From Bicyclus anynana (taxonomy: Eukaryota; Arthropoda; Insecta; Lepidoptera; Nymphalidae), in NCBI RefSeq assembly GCF_947172395.1, contig NC_069109.1, positions 970,001-1,034,000 of the forward strand: a stretch of DNA of 64,000 nucleotides. Direction: 5' to 3'. A model generated the notes under the pieces. That model was not told where the DNA came from. It worked only from the letters and a program-made list of their open reading frames with translations, and did no database searches. A program made the translations under genes and the position numbers. The first letter of the stretch is position 1; every line of letters starts with the position of its first letter. Shown piece by piece: positions 1-9,188 of the stretch.

Positions 1-184
1 GTATTTTAGTTTAGAATAGTAGCCCTGTATGATCTACCCTGTCGAAGGCTTGCTACACATCTAAGATTGCAAAAAATCAGTATTCTCTATTTCCAAGAGT
101 TTTCCTATAATGGTTTTGCATATTCTATGATTATTTTCTATCTTTTTGTTGATTATTAAAATAATTTTGTTTTCTAAATTGCAG

Positions 185-320
185 ATTCTAGCTCTGGGCA
201 CTATGACATTAACATCTATATCAGTCGGGTTTGCGTACGGCCACTTGTCGGGCCTGGTCCGTGCTCTGCAGAAACATGAAGATGGAATTACGCTCAACGA
301 AGGTCAAATATCTCTTATAG
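185..320 (+). CDS. Tret1-like transporter 1, internal exon (first in window)
   Basis: The acceptor is TTGCAG at 179-184 and the donor is GTAAGC at 321. The exon is 136 bp, begins on a codon boundary and ends in phase 1. It encodes the first membrane helix region, starting ILALGTMTLTSISVGFAYGH. The equivalent exon of the paralogue (6649-6784) is also exactly 136 bp. Confidence 0.88.
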
Positions 321-1915
321 GTAAGCTTGAGCAATTGTCAGATAAATATTTTGTGCCAAGATCTTATAATTTATCTTTACTAATATTATAAGAAGGAAAG
401 ATGTGATTGTTTGAAACTATCGAACCGATTTCAAAAAATCCTTCATTGTGGGAAGCTACGCTGTCCCCGGGTGCTATAGGCTTTATTTTATCCCCGTATT
501 CCTACGGGAACAGGAACTCGCGGGTAAAACAGCGTAGCATCTGCTAGTATTAATATAAAACAAATATACTCGTATATACTCGTACAATAATGAGATAGGT
601 AGAGAGACAATAAACGATTGTTCATGACTTTTCATTCTACATTCATTTTTTTTTATTTTCAGCTGCCTGTATGATATTCTGCTGTACAGTGGGCATCACA
701 TTCCTCGCTTTTTGTGGCGACTCTATCGGCAGAAGATGGTGTAGCACACTCTTCTCTATCCCATTGCTGTTAAGCTGGATACTCGTGTACTTTGCAAGAG
801 GATTCATACTTTTGATAGCTTCTAGAATACTCGCTGGAATCGCTGCTGGTGCGTTGACTGTACTCAATTTAGTGGCGGCAGCAGAGCTCACCTCACCGAA
901 ATCTAGGGCATTCTTCCAGAGTATAGTGTCAATGGTTGCACCAGCTCTGGGTACAGGATTGGGGCATGCTTTTGGTGTAATAATCCATTGGAGGACTTTA
1001 GCAATAGCTGGAATAATTCTGTCTGCTATCCATACATGTCTGCCATTATTTTGCGTCGAATCACCCCACTGGTTGGCATCTAGAGGTAAATTCGACGAAT
1101 GTGAAGTCGCTTTCCGACAATTACACGGTCCAAAGCGTTCAGAAGCCGAATTGAGAATGTTAATAACATTTGAAAGCAATAAACAGAAGAGGACGACAGT
1201 TAACAACGGTTTCAAGAAAGTTGTTGCTGCGTTTAGAAAGAGATACTTATGGGGTTTGATTTTAATGAATTTCTTCATAAATGTGTATTATGCTGCCGCT
1301 GGGAAAGTAGTTTTTACTAATCTAGCGACTGTTATGTTGGAAGAAATGACTGGGACGTCTGATATTTTGTTATACACGCTATTGGTCGACGGTTTTATTG
1401 TAATAGGCACATGTATATCTTGTGCTTTGATAAGAAAGTTATCAGTACGTGTGCTTTTATTCTCATCTGGTGTAATTGCTAATTTGTTGTTAATTATTTT
1501 AAGTGCATGCTTATATTTTAAATCTAATGATGTTTATTTCCAATGGATAAACGTTAGTATTCTTGCATTCTATTATATTATAGTACATGCAGGTCCCTAT
1601 CCTGTAATGGACATTTTGTTGGGTGAGATGTTCCCTTTGGAGATCAAGTTATACTGCTTCTTGTTGTCTACACCAGCGGTTGTCTCTACTGTAGTCGCTG
1701 GAATAATGTTTATGCCAAATCTAGTCACTGCTATCGGCTACCATGGGCTGTTCCTCCTCAATTCAGTCATCTCCTGCATCTGTATGGGTTACTTTTGGGT
1801 AACTTTACCAGAAACTAAGGGGAAGACGTTGCAAGAAATCGAAATTTACTTCAAAAAGAACGATTTTGACGAATGTAATGTTAGTTTTGATGATCAAGTA
1901 AAAACTTTTATATGA
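185..1915 (+). CDS. Tret1-like MFS sugar transporter, 3' part (exons 185-320 and 663-1915)
   Basis: Two exons join in phase (donor GTAAGC at 321, acceptor AG at 661-662) and give 462 residues up to a TGA stop; the N-terminal exon lies left of the window. The product is a multi-pass membrane protein of the sugar porter family, related to facilitated trehalose transporters. Family motifs seen: SIGRRW in the loop between helices 2 and 3, ESPHWL before the central loop, GPYPVMDILLGEMFP near helix 10, and PETKGKTLQEIE after helix 12. The helix 7 motif, usually QQ-x-SG, is replaced by YYAAAGK, so the substrate may not be trehalose or glucose. It is tail to tail with a paralogue at 3704-6784. Family assignment is firm; the substrate is unknown. 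Confidence 0.9.
375..547 (+). mobile_element. Helitron-like non-autonomous element in transporter intron
   Basis: It starts near TTTACTAATATTATAAG and ends in CTGCTAG followed by T. It also carries the conserved block CCCCGTATTCCTACGGGAAC shared with many other copies in this window. The CTAG end followed by T is Helitron-like. It occupies most of the only intron in this gene fragment. Confidence 0.6.
663..1915 (+). CDS. Tret1-like transporter 1, last coding exon
   Basis: The acceptor is TTTTCAG at 656-662. The first two bases complete an alanine codon with the last base of the previous exon. One exon carries the rest of the transporter to TGA at 1913-1915. The paralogue has an extra intron inside the region matching AGIAAGALTVL; here that site is uninterrupted. 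Confidence 0.9.
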
Positions 1916-3282
1916 TTTTTATTTTTTATTGTATATTTTTTGTGTTAGTTACCTCATAACTACGTGCTTTATTGACCAACTTTGAAAAACTGTTTTTTTT
2001 TTCTGAAAGAGTGATCCCAAATTGGTCCTATTTAATTTTGATTTTCATGAAAGTAAAGTACTTTTGTGTTAAAATTTAACTGAATAAAATCTTTTTTACA
2101 AAATTTACAAACTTCAAACAAAGAATTATTACTGATTAGCGTAATGTGATCACAAAGCGTCTCCACTCAGCAGTTAGCTGAGTCTGTCAGAAAACCTAAT
2201 TATTCTTCCGTTATTTATGTGAGTTATTATCGAAAATTATCATACAACCATGGATATTATATTTATAGAACTTATTAATATTTTTTTCGTTTCTAATTTA
2301 AATATCTACTAGAAGTATTTAAATTAGAAACATCACATTCTTCTAACTGCCACTAAGCTTTAAGGTTATAATAACAGACACAATAAAGCTTAATTTGATT
2401 ACGGGCCTGTAAGTTGCGGATGCTGATTTGTTCACATCCGCAGATGCGAATGCGGATGCGGATGTTGAAGATTTTATGTAAATAAAGTCTATTAATGAAG
2501 AATTAAAACAATGGTAACTTAATTATTAATATATTTTTATTGTAATAAATCAAACATAAGTACTTATTTTTATATTAAACGCCTACTGGTTCTTATATTA
2601 GTTGTGAAAATAGGAGCATTATACTTAATTGACAATGTAAATAGTTTCAAGAGTAAGGTTTCTAAAATGCTTATAGATAAATGTTTCTATAACTTAAATG
2701 AGTATTTAAATTACAAATTTTAATGATATTCTTTTTTTTTTTTTGACGTATGATAAATATTTTGACATAATTTTAATTGACATGTGTGTTTGACATAATT
2801 TTAATTCACATTTTAACATTTCACTGGTAATAATTACTTGACTTTGCACTAAATTTAACAAGGTTTAATAATTTTGACAGTATATATTATGACTATTATT
2901 TTATTTTATCTGTCACAGTAGTTTTGAGTTACATTTGTCATAATCATTGAATCTTAAAATGTTAAATTGTATAAGCTATTACATATGTTTTCTTTTTTTA
3001 TTTGTTTGCTTTTAAATTAGGATTATACAAAGTCTATTTAAATTTTTCATACACCAAATTATTATGGTAGAGAGTATCAGGGTCTTATTATATTTAAGTA
3101 ATCTTTGTAAACCTGCTTTCTGATGAATAAATAAATTATTATTATTATTATTATTAATAAAACATTACAGTAGTATTGCCGCTTTTTCTGATTCAAGGCG
3201 ATAACGCAGAGGTTCCTAGATCCGCGCTACTAATTATGAGCTATGGTCCTAAAATAGGTAAATACGGTAGCCAATTAAATAA
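1916..3282. other. Intergenic, AT-rich, between convergent transporters
   Basis: No coding exon was recognised. It holds the presumed 3' end of transporter 1, a perfect stem (TTTCTAATTTAAAT with its complement) around 2289-2332, and an (ATT)n run near 3135-3156. Confidence 0.5.
2083..2088 (+). promoter_or_regulatory. Possible polyadenylation signal of transporter 1
   Basis: AATAAA lies 168 bp after the stop codon, in AT-rich DNA. It is the first canonical hexamer downstream, but such hexamers are common by chance here. Confidence 0.4.
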
Positions 3283-3655
3283 AGCCTCAATAGCTCAACG
3301 GTCAAACACTCATATTTTACCATTTTTAACAAAAAATTACGAGGTTCCTAATTCGGGTCTGTATTTTATATGCTATGCAATTACTCAAAGACCTGACCTA
3401 AAGGCTTGGACCGATTTGATTATATTATTTTTTTGTTTCAAAATATATACTCCTGTGGTGGTCTCAGTGTCATCATGTCAGGATTTCATGATGGGATTCA
3501 GGAGGTCATGGGGAACTTTAAAAATCGCATGGACGTCACCGCCTTCAAACTGATCTGCAAGGAAAACATATCATGGGTGGTGGTTCTATCCCCACCCCGT
3601 TGGTCTATTGTCGTACCCACTCCTAACACTGTCTTTCGCGACTAGTTGCACGGGA
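3283..3655 (+). mobile_element. tRNA-like SINE, family H, broken copy
   Basis: It starts GCCTCAATAGCTCAACGG (tRNA-like box A) and later has GTGGTGGTTCTATCCCCACC (box B like) and CGTTGGTCTATTGTCGTACC. Copies at 8235-8390 and 19695-19820 share the same order. About 250 bp of unrelated sequence separates the two halves. Confidence 0.45.
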
Positions 3656-3703
3656 ATGGGATGTTTTTTAAAGCATCTAAGCCTATAGTTAAAACGCCAA
3701 TTA

Positions 3704-4785
3704 TCAAATAAGACTTTTTAATTGTTCATTATTATTCAACACTTCCTCAATATCGAAGTTCTTCGTCTTAAAATACACCTCGATCTCTTGTAACGTCTTC
3801 CCTTTCGTTTCTGGCAGCCTTATGTAGAAGTACAGAAGACATACCGACATTATCATGGCATTTAAAAAGAATAGACCATGATAACCCATTAGATTCACAA
3901 TATATGGAACCAGTAACACACATAAGAATATGGTAGCCATGATCATTGGGGAGGATATGAAGAAGAAAAACAATTTGAGCTCTAAGGGAAACAATTCACC
4001 CAAAATAATCTCGATAACAGGGTAAGGGCCAGCGTGGATGACTATGAAATAAGCAGCGAGCAATGTCACGTTGATCCATCTAAAATACGCTTCATCATTC
4101 TTGAAATACAAGCAAGCACTTAAAATTAACAGAATTGCAATCGAAACCAACGAAGATCTAAACAACGTCACCCTCACTGAAGCTCTTTTGACTAAAACAC
4201 AAGATATCAAACTGCCCAATAAGACAAACGCATCTACTAATAAAGTAAACAGCAATATATCGGATGTACCGGTTACGTCTTTCAAAATAACAGTGGCTAA
4301 GGTACTAAATATCACTTTACCGGCCGCAGAATAGAACGCATACAAAAACGTAGTCATCAGCATCAAATCCCAGAAGTATCGCTTCTTGAAAACGTTTATC
4401 AGTTTCCTCAAAATGTTTTTAGACTTCATCTCCGTTGCTACCTTTTGTTTATTCTTCTCCACCTTGATCAACAAGCTCAACTCCTTCTCTGTATCAACGC
4501 CATTGCCGTGGAGTCTTCTAAAAGCTGTCTCACATTGTTCAAACCTCCCTTTTAACGCCAACCAATGTGGACTTTCATACCAGAAGTATGGTAGAATGAC
4601 GTGGATTATAGCTAAGAATATTCCTATCAATGCTGAAGTTCTCCAATGCAGTAGTATCCCCAAAACATGGCCAAGTGTAATTCCCACTGTCGGAGACACG
4701 ACGGTCGCTAAGCTGAGATGAAAACCACGTGTTTCCTGCGTCGCAAATTCTGCCACAACAGCCGTGTGTAGCACCATCAATGGAC
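3704..4785 (-). CDS. Tret1-like transporter 2, last coding exon
   Basis: The acceptor on the minus strand is TTATAG just before 4785. The first two bases complete a glycine codon, giving STG-PLMVLHTAVV. The exon runs through helices 5 to 12 to the stop at 3704-3706. Confidence 0.9.
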
Positions 4786-6784
4786 CTATAACAAATAAAT
4801 GAATAATAATTCAATATTTATTGATTATACAAGCTTTTAATAAAATCCTACTAATATTATAAACGCGAAAGTTTGTATGGATGTTTAGATATATGTTTGG
4901 ATGTTCGGATGTTTGTTACTCTATAACGCCGCTACTACTGAACCAATTTAGCTGAAACTTGGAATGGAAATAGATTTTACTCTGGATTAATACATAAGCT
5001 ACTTTTCATCCCAGCAAAATTCATGGTTCCCGCGGGATTTGTGAAAAACTGAATTACACGCGGATGAAGTCGCGGGCGTCTAATAATAAAAAAAGTAATT
5101 TTAACCGACTTCCAAAAAGAAGGAGGTTCTACGTTTGGCTGTATGTATGTTTTTGAATGTATGTGAAGGGCGGCAAAGATTATCTTTGCCCGGAGCGTCA
5201 AAATTACTGGATCGGTCCCTATCAGTAGGCCTGTGATGGGTTCCACCACAAATTCGTGAAGAGACAAGAAAGAAAAGACAGTCGACTAACAGCAGCTGAA
5301 CGAACCTCTGAAGCCATCGCGTCAACATAAACGCGAATTTCTAAGGAGTTGAAACAGCGCCATCTAGTGGCACTACTGCACAACTGTTTCAATTCCATAT
5401 AAATTACGTTAACGCAATGGTAACAGTATGAAAATATTGAAAACTCCCACTAGGCACTATCTATAACTATTATAGTTTTAAAAAAATGCTCCTTTCTCAC
5501 CTGTTGACAGACCTGCGAAAAACCTGGACAGTAAGATTACAGCAAAACTGTTCGCATTGTAAAGAAGTATCCAATTAAGGATAGAAGGTGTTGAACAGAT
5601 GATATAGACCCATCTTCTACCAACTCTCTGGCCGACCATAGCCATATAAAGCAGACCGATTATGAAGAAAAGGTTCAGGAACGATGCTGAAATGGAAAAG
5701 AAAGCTGTTAAAGAGAAATCGGTTTTCGTATACATTTGGACCTGAAGTTACAAAACTGAAAGTAGGCCATAAATTAGTGCATTTAAGGAGATTTCATAAG
5801 GCCAATTTTCACGGAAATCTATAATGGCCTAATCGGTTAAAATTCTTAATGGCTTTTCCTGTAACATCAGTTAGGCAAATGGCTCTGTCTACGTCCTTTT
5901 ATTCCGTGGCTCTATCCAATCCTGTGACGTCAGCCCATGCTCCTACCCATAGATATACTAGATGCTTCCATCCGATATATAAGAAGCTAAATCTATGATT
6001 ATTTACAAAAAGAAAATGAAATTTTATTTATTGAATACCATGTCATTGTAACACATGTAAGTCGCATCCAGTAAGCTCTAATCTTTGTTTTATTAAAACT
6101 TGTCGTGTATTCTACGCAACAAGCATGTAATTTTGTAACTACCCGCATTTATAGCATTATTTGATTTTTTGTATGTAAAATTTAAATCTAATTAGTATGT
6201 ACACTCGTAAATAATTATCTTAGTTCAGTTAATTGTAATTCTTTTGAGAAAATAAAGATCTGAAACCAGAGGAGCATCTCCATAGGCTAGTATCATAGCC
6301 GATTATGGAATTTGTTCTGTGGTGACTTTGGAAGTTAGCGGTTTTAATAGAAACTCAATATTGTATTAGTTTAAAACGTAATCTCATATTTTCTGCTGGA
6401 TACCATTCATCGAAATCATGTTTCCAGTCAGACCCAGAGTCATCACAGTTTGTTCAGGTTGAGTAGATCGAAAGCGCAAACAAATATGGCCGTACTGGTG
6501 ACGTCATAACACCTCTAGGGCTTTCAGTGAACGAAACCGGGAACGAATTATTGAATAAAAGTCTGATGCAAGAAGATGCATTGGTGGACGAAGGGGTGAA
6601 TGTGGGCACATACCATCAATGCCCGTTTTTGAGATAAACCGTACTCACCTAATAAAGACATCTGTCCCTCAGTGAGGATGATACCATCTGCTTTACTCTG
6701 TAAAGCCACTATTAGTCCACCTACTTGTCCGTGTGTGTATCCGAAAGAGATGCTGGTCCAGTTTAAAGTGAATATCACTAGGAA
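3704..6784 (-). CDS. Tret1-like MFS sugar transporter paralogue (exons 6649-6784, 5501-5686, 3704-4785)
   Basis: Three minus-strand exons join in phase and give 467 residues to a TGA stop; the first exon holding the start codon was not found. It is a sugar-porter MFS membrane protein with the same motifs as the neighbour: VGRRW after helix 2, ESPHWLALKGR, GPYPVIEIILGELFP and PETKGKTLQEIE. Helix 7 reads FYSAAGK where glucose and trehalose transporters usually have QQ-x-SG. The alignment with the neighbour is gap-free across the 5686 junction, which fixes the acceptor there even though the reading frame stays open further upstream. The gene is divergent from Dap160, so its promoter and first exon probably lie between 6790 and about 9000. 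The pair looks like a local duplication. Confidence 0.9.
4845..5083 (+). mobile_element. Helitron-like element, family C, in transporter 2 intron
   Basis: It runs from TCCTACTAATATTATAAACG to GAAGTCGCGGGCGTCTAATA. Related copies are at 12153-12522 and 48012-48240. The usual CTAGT end is decayed here. Confidence 0.55.
5088..5310. repeat. Dispersed repeat beginning TTTTAACCGACTTCCAAAAAG
   Basis: The motif AACCGACTTC followed by a purine-rich stretch and GGAGGTTCT also occurs at 10261, 13606, 39235 and 49081, in both orientations. It is probably the end of one transposon family. No coding capacity was recognised. Confidence 0.4.
5314..5427. mobile_element. Short inverted-repeat element (MITE-like)
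   Basis: The ends CATCGCGTCAACATAAACGC and ACGTTAACGCAATGG are imperfect inverted repeats around GCGCCATCTAGTGGCACTAC. A second copy at 11036-11477 is split by a SINE. Confidence 0.5.
5501..5686 (-). CDS. Tret1-like transporter 2, middle exon
   Basis: The acceptor is TTTTCCATTTCAG ending at 5687 and the donor is GTGAGA from 5500. The exon is 186 bp, phase 1 on both sides. It encodes ASFLNLFF through GQRVGRRW to FFAGLSTG. The open frame upstream to 5735 is intron: the acceptor chosen here restores the phase and matches the paralogue. Confidence 0.87.
6649..6784 (-). CDS. Tret1-like transporter 2, first exon found
   Basis: The acceptor is ATTTTCAG ending at 6785 and the donor is GTGAGT from 6648. 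It is 136 bp, starting FLVIFTLNWTSISFGYTHG and ending in phase 1, the exact counterpart of 185-320. No start codon lies in it that would give a complete N-terminus. Confidence 0.87.
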
Positions 6785-7029
6785 CTGAAAATTATTAATA
6801 TATTATTAAAATAATGTATGTATGCTTATGTTACAAAGCACAATAGTTTTTATTAAGCAATCCGCGGATAAAACTGCGAGGCACAGCACATCTATTAAAT
6901 TAATTACATAAAAAGCGTAGACAGAGATAACTTCGTTAATGCTTTGATTTCTAAACTGTTTGTGTCATTGTCAAACTGTCATCTTCGAATGAAACGTCAA
7001 ATTTGATTTAATTTGACATTTCAGTGGAT

Positions 7030-7131
7030 CAATAATACAGAAATTCTGTGTTGCGATTTTTATTAAAAATCTACATTTAACTGTGTATTTGAGGGGCGTT
7101 GGTTTTCCAAATCGATACGGAAACAGTTCAC
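7030..7131 (+). other. Dap160: Possible untranslated first exon of Dap160
   Basis: A near-consensus donor, CACGTAAGTATT, lies at 7132, about 1.9 kb upstream of the start-codon exon, whose 5' UTR part is only 4 bp after its acceptor. A further 5' exon is therefore required. This is the best candidate seen, but its 5' limit is a guess and there is no expression evidence. Confidence 0.3.
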
Positions 7132-7667
7132 GTAAGTATTTATCTCCATTTACCTACTCTTTATTATGTTTTGGATGAGTTTTAAGAATCAATTTAAGTA
7201 CAATGATTTTGACCTATTACACAAACTTTTCCTCCCCTTTCGACTGTTATCAAGACTTTTCTCCCCTAAATTGATGATTGTTTTAATTCGCTGCTTAATT
7301 CACTTCTTTATTTAATGATAATTGAGTGAGTGTAAGATTTATTTTAAATTGATTATCGCTATAATGGCAGTATAATGTACATAGGCCATAACTTAGCTAT
7401 AAAATTTTTTTTTTGAAGTAACTTGAAAATTTTCTCAATTCTCTATGTCCGCACTGGGCCAGCATGGTGGAATAAGTAGCCTAACCCCTCTTTTTCTGAA
7501 AGGAGACTCAGGCTCAATAGTGAGAATATAGTAGTTTGTGATGAGGGACCGATTTTGAAAATTCTATTACTAGTAATAGAAATGCCACATTATTTGTGAC
7601 TGTCATAGGCCATATTTTATCCCCATATTCTCCCAGGAATGGGAACTATACAGATTAAACTGTAGGT

Positions 7668-7994
7668 TCATCATCATTATTATTAACCCATATTCGGCTC
7701 ACTGCTGAGCTCGAGTCTAATCCCAGAATGAGAGGGGTTAGGCCAATAGTCCACCACGCTGGCCCAATGCGGATTGGCAGACTTCACACACACAGAGAAT
7801 TAAGAAAATTCTCTGGTATGCAGGTTAGAAGGTTAGGTTGAAGGAAAAAGGTATGCACCGTTTGAGACATGATATTTAATTTCTTAAAATGCACACAACT
7901 GAAAAGTTAGAGGTGCATGCCCCGGACTGGCTTCAAACCTGCACTCTCCGAAATCGGAGGCAGAGGTCATATCCACTGGGGTATCACGGCTCTT
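7668..7994 (-). mobile_element. tRNA-derived SINE, family F
   Basis: The rightward end carries the tRNA-like head (GTGATACCCCAGTGGATATGA on the minus strand). The body includes TTTCAGTTGTGTGCATTTTA, and the tail is (TCA)n. Other copies lie near 13783, 17306, 23788, 27562, 34489, 39541, 43100 and 52706. Confidence 0.75.
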
Positions 7995-8234
7995 AGGTAA
8001 CTAACTGTAGGTTGTCTTGTAGTAAATAATAAAACACAATCACCTTGTCCCAATTGATCTTTGCCCAGTATTCTTTTAAGTTACACATTGCTGATCTTCA
8101 ATAATCCTTTCAAAATGAAACTCTTCATTGATTTTGGTAAAATATCTCAAATACTAGTTGAAGCTCTAAAATCTCACAAGGTTCCGTAACTGGTATCTGT
8201 ATAAACAAGAGAAAATAAAACATTTAATTAATTA

Positions 8235-8390
8235 AGAGCCTCAATAGCTTAACGGTAAAGCGGGCTGACTCATCACAAAGGGGTGGTGGTTCGTCGTTTT
8301 CAATAATAGTCCAACCCCACCCCATTGGACTGTTATACCTACTCATAATACATTTTCTATTATGAGTAGGTACGTCTTTTTATATAAAGC
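8235..8390 (+). mobile_element. tRNA-like SINE, family H
   Basis: GAGCCTCAATAGCTTAACGG followed by GTGGTGGTTCGTCG and a CCCCATTGGACT block. It ends in an inverted repeat around TACCTACTCATAATA. Confidence 0.5.
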
Positions 8391-8410
8391 ATTTATAGGT
8401 TTATGACCTA

Positions 8411-8620
8411 ACAAATGAACTAACTAAAAATGGCTATGTAGTTAGTCTGTACACCGTAGAAGTATGTGCGAGAGGATTACCAGCAAAATCTCTCTATGAC
8501 TTGCTTAAAGACCTTGGCCTCTCTAGAGGTGCAGCTAGTTCTATATTAGAACGAGTATCCAAAGCTGCTCTAATAGGATCTTACCAAATGTGGCGGCAGG
8601 GAGAACAACACGAGCAGAGA
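8411..8620 (+). mobile_element. Retroelement polyprotein C-terminal fragment
   Basis: One frame encodes TNELTKNGYVVSLYTVEVCA, then RGLPAKSLYDLLKDLGL and ERVSKAALIGSYQMW. This resembles the extreme C-terminus of insect retrotransposon polyproteins as I recall them. No other part of the element was recognised. It lies in a Dap160 5' intron. Confidence 0.5.
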
Positions 8621-8852
8621 ACGGGGAGTGTTGATCGATCGTCAAGGAATCCCTTAACCCTACATCCTGTAGTCACAAGTCCTGGACTTTGCTTGGTGTT
8701 TTTCTCTCTACCACGCGATGGACCCCGGACCCGCACGGTGAATCCATGGAATGCTAAGATATTCTAGACTATAGATTATGCTAAGAAATCACCCATACAG
8801 GGCTCTTAGTCATGAGCTGGTTCTTGTGTGGCAAAATATATTTAACACCCAA

Positions 8853-8869
8853 CCCCCCCCCCCCCCCCC
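8853..8869 (+). repeat. Poly-C run
   Basis: Seventeen consecutive C bases. Confidence 0.9.
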
Positions 8870-8885
8870 ATATACGCCTATACAT

Positions 8886-8957
8886 TACCAATAGTCCAAT
8901 AGTCCACTAGTCCAACAGTCCACTAGTCCAATAGTCCACTAGTCCAACAGTCCAGTC
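8886..8957 (+). repeat. Short tandem repeat, AGTCCAAT/AGTCCACT units
   Basis: Six or so 11-12 bp units alternating AATAGTCCACT and AACAGTCCACT. Confidence 0.85.
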
Positions 8958-9068
8958 CTACACAAGATTCGTCACTTTCATGAAAGTCTTCTGGCAAAAA
9001 GTACTAGGAGAGCATAGCTACATAAGAGCTTAATATGTAGCCTTAACTCTATCTCTATGTACAGCACC

Positions 9069-9188
9069 ATGGCAGACCCCTGGGTGATACAGCCCCACGA
9101 GCACTCCAAGTTTGCGGACCACTTCCGGAACCTGGGGCCCATAAATGGCACGCTGACTGGGGAGCAGGCCAAGAGGTTCATGCTGCAG
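9069..9188 (+). CDS. Dap160: Dap160 coding exon 1 (start, EH1)
   Basis: The acceptor is TATGTACAG at 9056-9064, then CACC and the start codon. It encodes residues 1-40 (MADPWVIQPHEHSKFADHF and on), ending LTGEQAKRFMLQ before donor GTTAGT. Ends in phase 0. Confidence 0.9.

Noticed and set aside
5687..5735. Extension of transporter 2 exon upstream of 5686
   Set aside because: The frame is open, but an acceptor at 5687-5688 restores the phase and matches the paralogue residue for residue; the alternative acceptor near 5741 breaks the phase.
6785..7130. First exon of transporter 2
   Set aside because: No minus-strand ATG followed by a plausible donor in the right phase was found; left unassigned.
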